Shown here piece after piece: positions 40,716-44,380 of a stretch of DNA of 44,380 nt. The notes beneath the pieces were generated by a model that ran no database searches, was not told where the DNA came from, and saw nothing but the letters and a program-made list of their open reading frames with translations. Numbering within the stretch: the stretch's first letter is position 1; each line of letters starts with the position of its first letter. A program made the position numbers and the translations under genes. The stretch comes from Inhella sp. (GTDB lineage Bacteria; Pseudomonadota; Gammaproteobacteria; Burkholderiales; Burkholderiaceae_C): the NCBI RefSeq assembly GCF_027532025.1, contig NZ_JAPZSY010000091.1:1-44380 (forward strand), given 5' to 3'.

Positions 40716-43619
40716 ATGAAACCGAGGCTTTCCCGTCTGCTCAAAGGCGCCTTGCAGAGCGTGTTTTTGCTCTTGGCCGTGGTGACACACGCGCACGCTT
40801 CCAGCGTTTCCGGCAGGGTCCTTGATGCCCAGTCCAACCCGATCGCAAATGCGAAAGTCGGTTTGAAGGCCAGCGCTGCGACAGGGCAACTCTACGGGCG
40901 GGTCGTGGATGCCAACAAAAACCCCATTGTGGGCGCCCAGGTATTTGTCGATGTGATGCCAGAGGTTTCAGGTCAGTCCCCACACATCTCTGTAACAGAT
41001 GGCAATGGGCAGTACCAATTGAGTGACGTGCCGGCTGGAACCGTTACCTTGGGCATGTGGAAGCGCGGCTATGAAACGCAGTATCAAATGAATGTGAGCG
41101 TGTACGCCGGTGCCCTGACGCAGCAGGACCTGAGTTCCCGGGCCGTGACCGTCAGCGAGGACCACGTGGTGCTGCTCAGAGCCGAATTCCAGAACATGAA
41201 GTTCCACCCGGATCACACGGCCGCCTGGGCGGATCAGCTGTTTTTCGACGATACGCCCGGCCGGGCCTCGGTGCGAAATTTTTACTACCAGCTGTCGCAT
41301 GGGCGACTTGACCTGCGAAAGGGCGCCAATGTATTGGTGCAGGTGACCGACCCTGCCTTGCAGTACCCCCACGACGATTCGAAGCGCGATGACATCGTCG
41401 ATTACGTTATCCGCGCCTCAAAAGGCTTGGTCAACTACGCAGACCCCAAACTGGATCGCAGCGCCAGTTGGGATCATGCCCCCGGGGCCGACGGCAAGAT
41501 CGATCACTTGGTCGTGTTGACGGCCGGCATGCCCAAGTCGATCACCGGGAGCAGTTGCGACATGAATCCCGTGTCGATGATCAACACCGAATATGTCACA
41601 TCCACGATCAAGTCACCCGTCCAAGCGTTGTTGGCCGAGTATTCGCCACTGGGAAACATCGTGCATGAAATGTTTCATTCCATGGGCGAAACCGCGGTGC
41701 AGGACCTCTACATTGGCGGTAGCTGTGACAGCACCAATGAATTGGCAACCGACTTGACCACCCTTGGAAAATGGGAGGCCATGGACATCGGGATGTACAA
41801 CCTGCTGCGTGAAGGTTTCACCGACCCAAGGGGCAGCAGCTGCACGGCAGGCTACAAGGATCCGTGCGCGGGGCAAAGCGGCAATTGCCTCGCCGCGAAA
41901 TTTGGCGGCCAACCTGCTTTGCCAGGCACCTGGACCCTCTCGAAGTGGTATCACAAAAAGTTTTGGGACGATGGTGTGATCCAACGCATCACCGTCGGGA
42001 ACGGAAAGGCCCAAACGATCCGCCTCTACCCCTATTCCACCAGCGGAAATGGTGCGCAGGCCATCATCGTGCCGCGTGCCTCCAACAGTTCCCAGTGGTG
42101 GACGATCACCAACCGTCAACCGATCGGAACGGATCGTGGTCTTGTCTTTGCGAATACGGCCGGCCAGAAAGGCATCGTGATCGATTTCAACGACGCCGCC
42201 CTGGCGGGGCGCATGGCTCTGAAGGGGCCCTCGCGGGTTCGCGACAGTCACCCCGGCACGGTGCCCTCTTACGCGCACTACAGTTGTCGCGCGGCGGCGG
42301 ATGACGCGGCCTTCAATGTGGGAGAGGTATCCACCTACACTGAAAATGAGTTGGATGTCCGGTTGATTCAAGAACATCCCGACGGTTCGATTTCATTGCG
42401 TGTGGGCAACGGAGTCTCTGCGCAATCAAACGTTTCCCAGACGGCCGCAAGCGCACCCAAACCTGGGGTTCAATCAACGCGCGAAGCGACAGCATCAGGC
42501 CGCAAGGCCGGCCCCTCGCAAGCGGATTCAATGGGCGCCAGCCTGCGCCTTGACATCACGCCTTCTCAAAGCGCGAGGCCTGCAAACACCTCGTTCAACG
42601 CCACAAAGGGTCGCCTGAACAAGGCTTACTCAGCCACTTCGGCAGGCGATTTCCTGTTTGAAGATGTCGCTGCGGGCGACTACACCTTGACGGCCGACGC
42701 CTGCGGCTATTCGCAAGGTGTGGCGCCCATCAAGGTAGATGGCGTCGGTCATGTCAGCAGAGATCTGGTGCTACTGGCCAACCCTGCCCGCAAGTTGGCA
42801 GCAGTGGTCTCGTCGCCGGCAAACCAGGCGCGGTTTTCTGCAGGGCAGACGATTCTTCTGTCGGCTGTTGGCAGTTCGGTCTTTGGTGAAGCAAGCTACG
42901 AATGGCGAAGTGACCGCGATGGCTTGCTTGCCACGTCATCCACGGCCAGCGTGACGCTCACGCTCGGGGTGCACAACTTGACCTTGCTGCTGAAAAACGA
43001 GCTGTGCACAACGCAAGCCTCCGTCACGGTCAATGTCGAGGCTGCTTCGGTCAATCTTCCGCCCTTGGCCTCGTTCACCACCAGCCAGTCGGACCTGACC
43101 CTCAATGTGACCAGCACCAGCAGTGACCCGGACGGCACGATCGTGGCCTACCAATACCAATTCGGTGACGGCAGCACCGCGTCCTCACCCAATGCCGCAC
43201 GCACGTACCCGTCCGCGGGCACGTACACCGTCACGCTGAAGGTCACCGATGACCGAGGCTCAACGGCTGTGAGCAGCAAGCAAGTGACGATGCAAGCTTC
43301 GGATCCGGGGCGCCTGCAAAGCGGCGTGAGCAAACCGTTCAGCCTTGCTGAAAAGGCTGAAATGGTTTTCAACATTGATGTTCCAGCGGGTCAAACCCAG
43401 CTCACCATCAATGTATCTGCCGCCACGGGAGATCCCGACTTGTACGTCAAGCGCGGCGCCGTTCCGACGCGAGCATTTGGCGGCTCTGATTTCAAATCGA
43501 CGAAAACCGGGACCAGCGAAACAATCTCCATTCAAAACCCGGCCGCCGGCAAGTTCTACATTCTGGTTTATGCCTTCCGGGCCATTGGCGGTGGGGCGGT
43601 TTCAGCGACCTACAAGTGA
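40716..43619 (+). CDS. large secreted M6-like metallopeptidase with PKD and PPC domains
   Basis: This 967-residue exported enzyme starts at ATG 40716 behind GAAAGAGA. A signal peptide ends near THAHA-SS. Two carboxypeptidase-regulatory-like beta modules follow (SVSGRVLDAQSNPIANAKVG; LYGRVVDANKNPIVGAQVFV). The peptidase domain (about residues 160-560) has GADGKIDHLVVLTAG and the zinc motif VHEMFHSMGE with H317, E318 and H321, followed by QDLY, the HExxH...DLY form of M6 (InhA-like) peptidases. Another regulatory-type module lies near 640-690. A PKD domain (about 780-867, DPDGTIVAYQYQFGDGS) and a bacterial pre-peptidase C-terminal domain (about 868-967, DPDLYVKRGAVPTRAFGGSD) end the protein. 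The PPC domain is usually removed on secretion. Base composition is lower in G+C than its neighbours, which may reflect transfer. Confidence 0.9.
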   Translation: MKPRLSRLLKGALQSVFLLLAVVTHAHASSVSGRVLDAQSNPIANAKVGLKASAATGQLYGRVVDANKNPIVGAQVFVDVMPEVSGQSPHISVTDGNGQYQLSDVPAGTVTLGMWKRGYETQYQMNVSVYAGALTQQDLSSRAVTVSEDHVVLLRAEFQNMKFHPDHTAAWADQLFFDDTPGRASVRNFYYQLSHGRLDLRKGANVLVQVTDPALQYPHDDSKRDDIVDYVIRASKGLVNYADPKLDRSASWDHAPGADGKIDHLVVLTAGMPKSITGSSCDMNPVSMINTEYVTSTIKSPVQALLAEYSPLGNIVHEMFHSMGETAVQDLYIGGSCDSTNELATDLTTLGKWEAMDIGMYNLLREGFTDPRGSSCTAGYKDPCAGQSGNCLAAKFGGQPALPGTWTLSKWYHKKFWDDGVIQRITVGNGKAQTIRLYPYSTSGNGAQAIIVPRASNSSQWWTITNRQPIGTDRGLVFANTAGQKGIVIDFNDAALAGRMALKGPSRVRDSHPGTVPSYAHYSCRAAADDAAFNVGEVSTYTENELDVRLIQEHPDGSISLRVGNGVSAQSNVSQTAASAPKPGVQSTREATASGRKAGPSQADSMGASLRLDITPSQSARPANTSFNATKGRLNKAYSATSAGDFLFEDVAAGDYTLTADACGYSQGVAPIKVDGVGHVSRDLVLLANPARKLAAVVSSPANQARFSAGQTILLSAVGSSVFGEASYEWRSDRDGLLATSSTASVTLTLGVHNLTLLLKNELCTTQASVTVNVEAASVNLPPLASFTTSQSDLTLNVTSTSSDPDGTIVAYQYQFGDGSTASSPNAARTYPSAGTYTVTLKVTDDRGSTAVSSKQVTMQASDPGRLQSGVSKPFSLAEKAEMVFNIDVPAGQTQLTINVSAATGDPDLYVKRGAVPTRAFGGSDFKSTKTGTSETISIQNPAAGKFYILVYAFRAIGGGAVSATYK

Positions 43620-43672
43620 CGCAGCTCGTCTCGGCAAGTCCCGAGCGGGTTCGTCCGGAGTTGCCCCTCGGC

Positions 43673-43985
43673 TCAGGTGGTCAGGCCGCGGAACACGCGG
43701 AACCCGAAGGTCATCACCAGCCCCAATGGGCACTTCTCGTGACCCGGTTTCCGCGAACCGACTGTGGCTGATTCCGCGCATCACCGCCAGATCGGTCGTT
43801 TGGAACCGCGCCACCCGCGTCTGCGCGGCCCTTCATGGCGCTTGGCGCCCTGCAAAACCCGATTTCCGGGCTCCGCGGACGCACCTCGGCCCTCACCGCG
43901 CCCACCCAGACGGGTCATCCCAAGTTCGACACCAACCGTCGCAAGTGCTTGATCCATATAGACCAGGCCGTGGGAATTGCCACTA
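43673..43985 (-). pseudogene. decayed formylglycine-generating-enzyme-like (SUMF1) gene end
   Basis: No open frame spans this stretch, but pieces of the SUMF1/FGE domain occur in the right order on the - strand in different frames. NSHGLVYMD (about 43978-43953) resembles the N.hGL.dM.GN motif. Near 43790, VMRG then NQPQSVRGNRV resembles the RV.RGGSW..NP..vRsAnR motif with part missing. LVMTFGFRVFRGLTT and a stop at 43673 give the usual GFRV end. At least two frameshifts and a small deletion are needed. Active relatives modify Cys or act in other enzyme activations; this copy cannot be functional. Confidence 0.45.
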
Positions 43986-44043
43986 CAGCCGGGGTAACTG
44001 GGTGTCGACGGTGGGTTTCTTGATGTTGAGCGCGGCCAGGGCC

Positions 44044-44208
44044 TCAGCTTGGCGTGGTTGAACGGTGGAGACGCCGTGAATCAGGGCGCCACGGTCGATG
44101 TTGTTGGACCTCGACGTGCCCGCCCCGGTGCGAGGGCAGCAGCAGGGCACTCATCGGGACGCGGCAGCGGGGGCAACTCAGGCGCTGGGCGGCGGCAGGG
44201 TTGTTCAT
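44044..44208 (-). pseudogene. truncated zinc-ribbon (zf-TFIIB-like) protein
   Basis: From ATG 44208 the frame reads MNNPAAAQRLSCPRCRVPMS then ALLLPSHRGGHVEV. This is the first half of a zf-TFIIB domain, where CPRC...M..l.lp.h.g..vev should be followed by a second C..C knuckle. That second knuckle and the WFD stretch are missing: after VEV the sequence is unrelated, and the frame stops at 44044. This looks like a deletion junction. A longer frame from 44262 adds no family residues. Confidence 0.5.
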
Positions 44209-44380
44209 GCGGGCTTGTGGTGGAGCGCGCAAGGTACAAAGTCGGCCCTGCAAATTACCCAACCCGTTGTTTTTGAATGACTTTCGGGTGATTTCGGATG
44301 GTCGAAACTCCCGGAATTCAATTCAATGGGCGGCATTTCCTGGGAGATCGAGGACAGCATCCGATGGCCACCGACGACTT
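44209..44380. other. right edge, nothing recognised
   Basis: These 172 bp are less G+C-rich near 44250-44340 and hold no supported gene. They may contain a promoter for a gene beyond the window. Confidence 0.4.

Overview
The window is GC-rich (roughly 65-70%) bacterial chromosome with dense, often ATGA-overlapping genes. Gene content (mutL-miaA cluster, queG/tsaE/amiC, xerD, aceA, aroC, DUF2788, DUF2189) and codon use point to a betaproteobacterium of the order Burkholderiales. The genus cannot be fixed from sequence alone; a Leptothrix/Rubrivivax/Ideonella-like relative is my guess.

Layout. (1) 1-2010: the 5' part of an IS110-family transposase runs off the left edge. It is followed by four attC-like recombination sites separating three small gene cassettes on the + strand. 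This is an integron cassette array with no integrase in view. One cassette protein looks like an immunity protein; the other two are orphans. (2) 2050-7236 (- strand): mutL, an RsuA/RluB/RluF-type pseudouridine synthase carrying a 21-copy 12-residue repeat, an antitoxin/ParE-type toxin pair, and miaA, whose start overlaps the toxin stop. (3) 7362-13993: a DedA membrane protein, a two-gene secreted pair (an alpha/beta-hydrolase-like protein and a membrane-anchored partner), amiC-tsaE divergent from queG, and a possible 2-oxoglutarate oxygenase. (4) 14133-17367: xerD translationally coupled to a GCS2-type carboxylate-amine ligase and an ATP-grasp-like protein, a candidate small-peptide or amide biosynthesis pair. 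(5) 17358-20606: an Lrp-type regulator, a GNAT acetyltransferase, a MarC protein and isocitrate lyase. aceA has a perfect palindrome upstream and a clear terminator. (6) 20775-23686: a lipoprotein hydrolase, a periplasmic solute-binding-like protein, and DUF2189 and DUF2788 membrane proteins. (7) 23762-29539: a complete tripartite RND efflux operon (adaptor, pump, outer-membrane factor). (8) 29631-32096: a CBS protein, a TPR membrane protein and aroC. (9) 32192-36604: a second RND adaptor and pump without an outer-membrane factor, followed by a transmembrane Ser/Thr kinase. (10) 38547-44380: an exported cyanophycinase-like peptidase, about 830 bp without a recognisable gene but with a G/C dyad, a large secreted M6-like metallopeptidase with PKD and PPC domains, then decayed sequence with remnants of a formylglycine-generating-enzyme-like gene and a zinc-ribbon gene.

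The least ordinary parts are the cassette array beside an IS110 element, the xerD/GCS2-ligase/ATP-grasp operon, the repeat-laden pseudouridine synthase, and the toxin-antitoxin pair inside the mutL-miaA cluster. All functions are inferred by reading; no searches were run.
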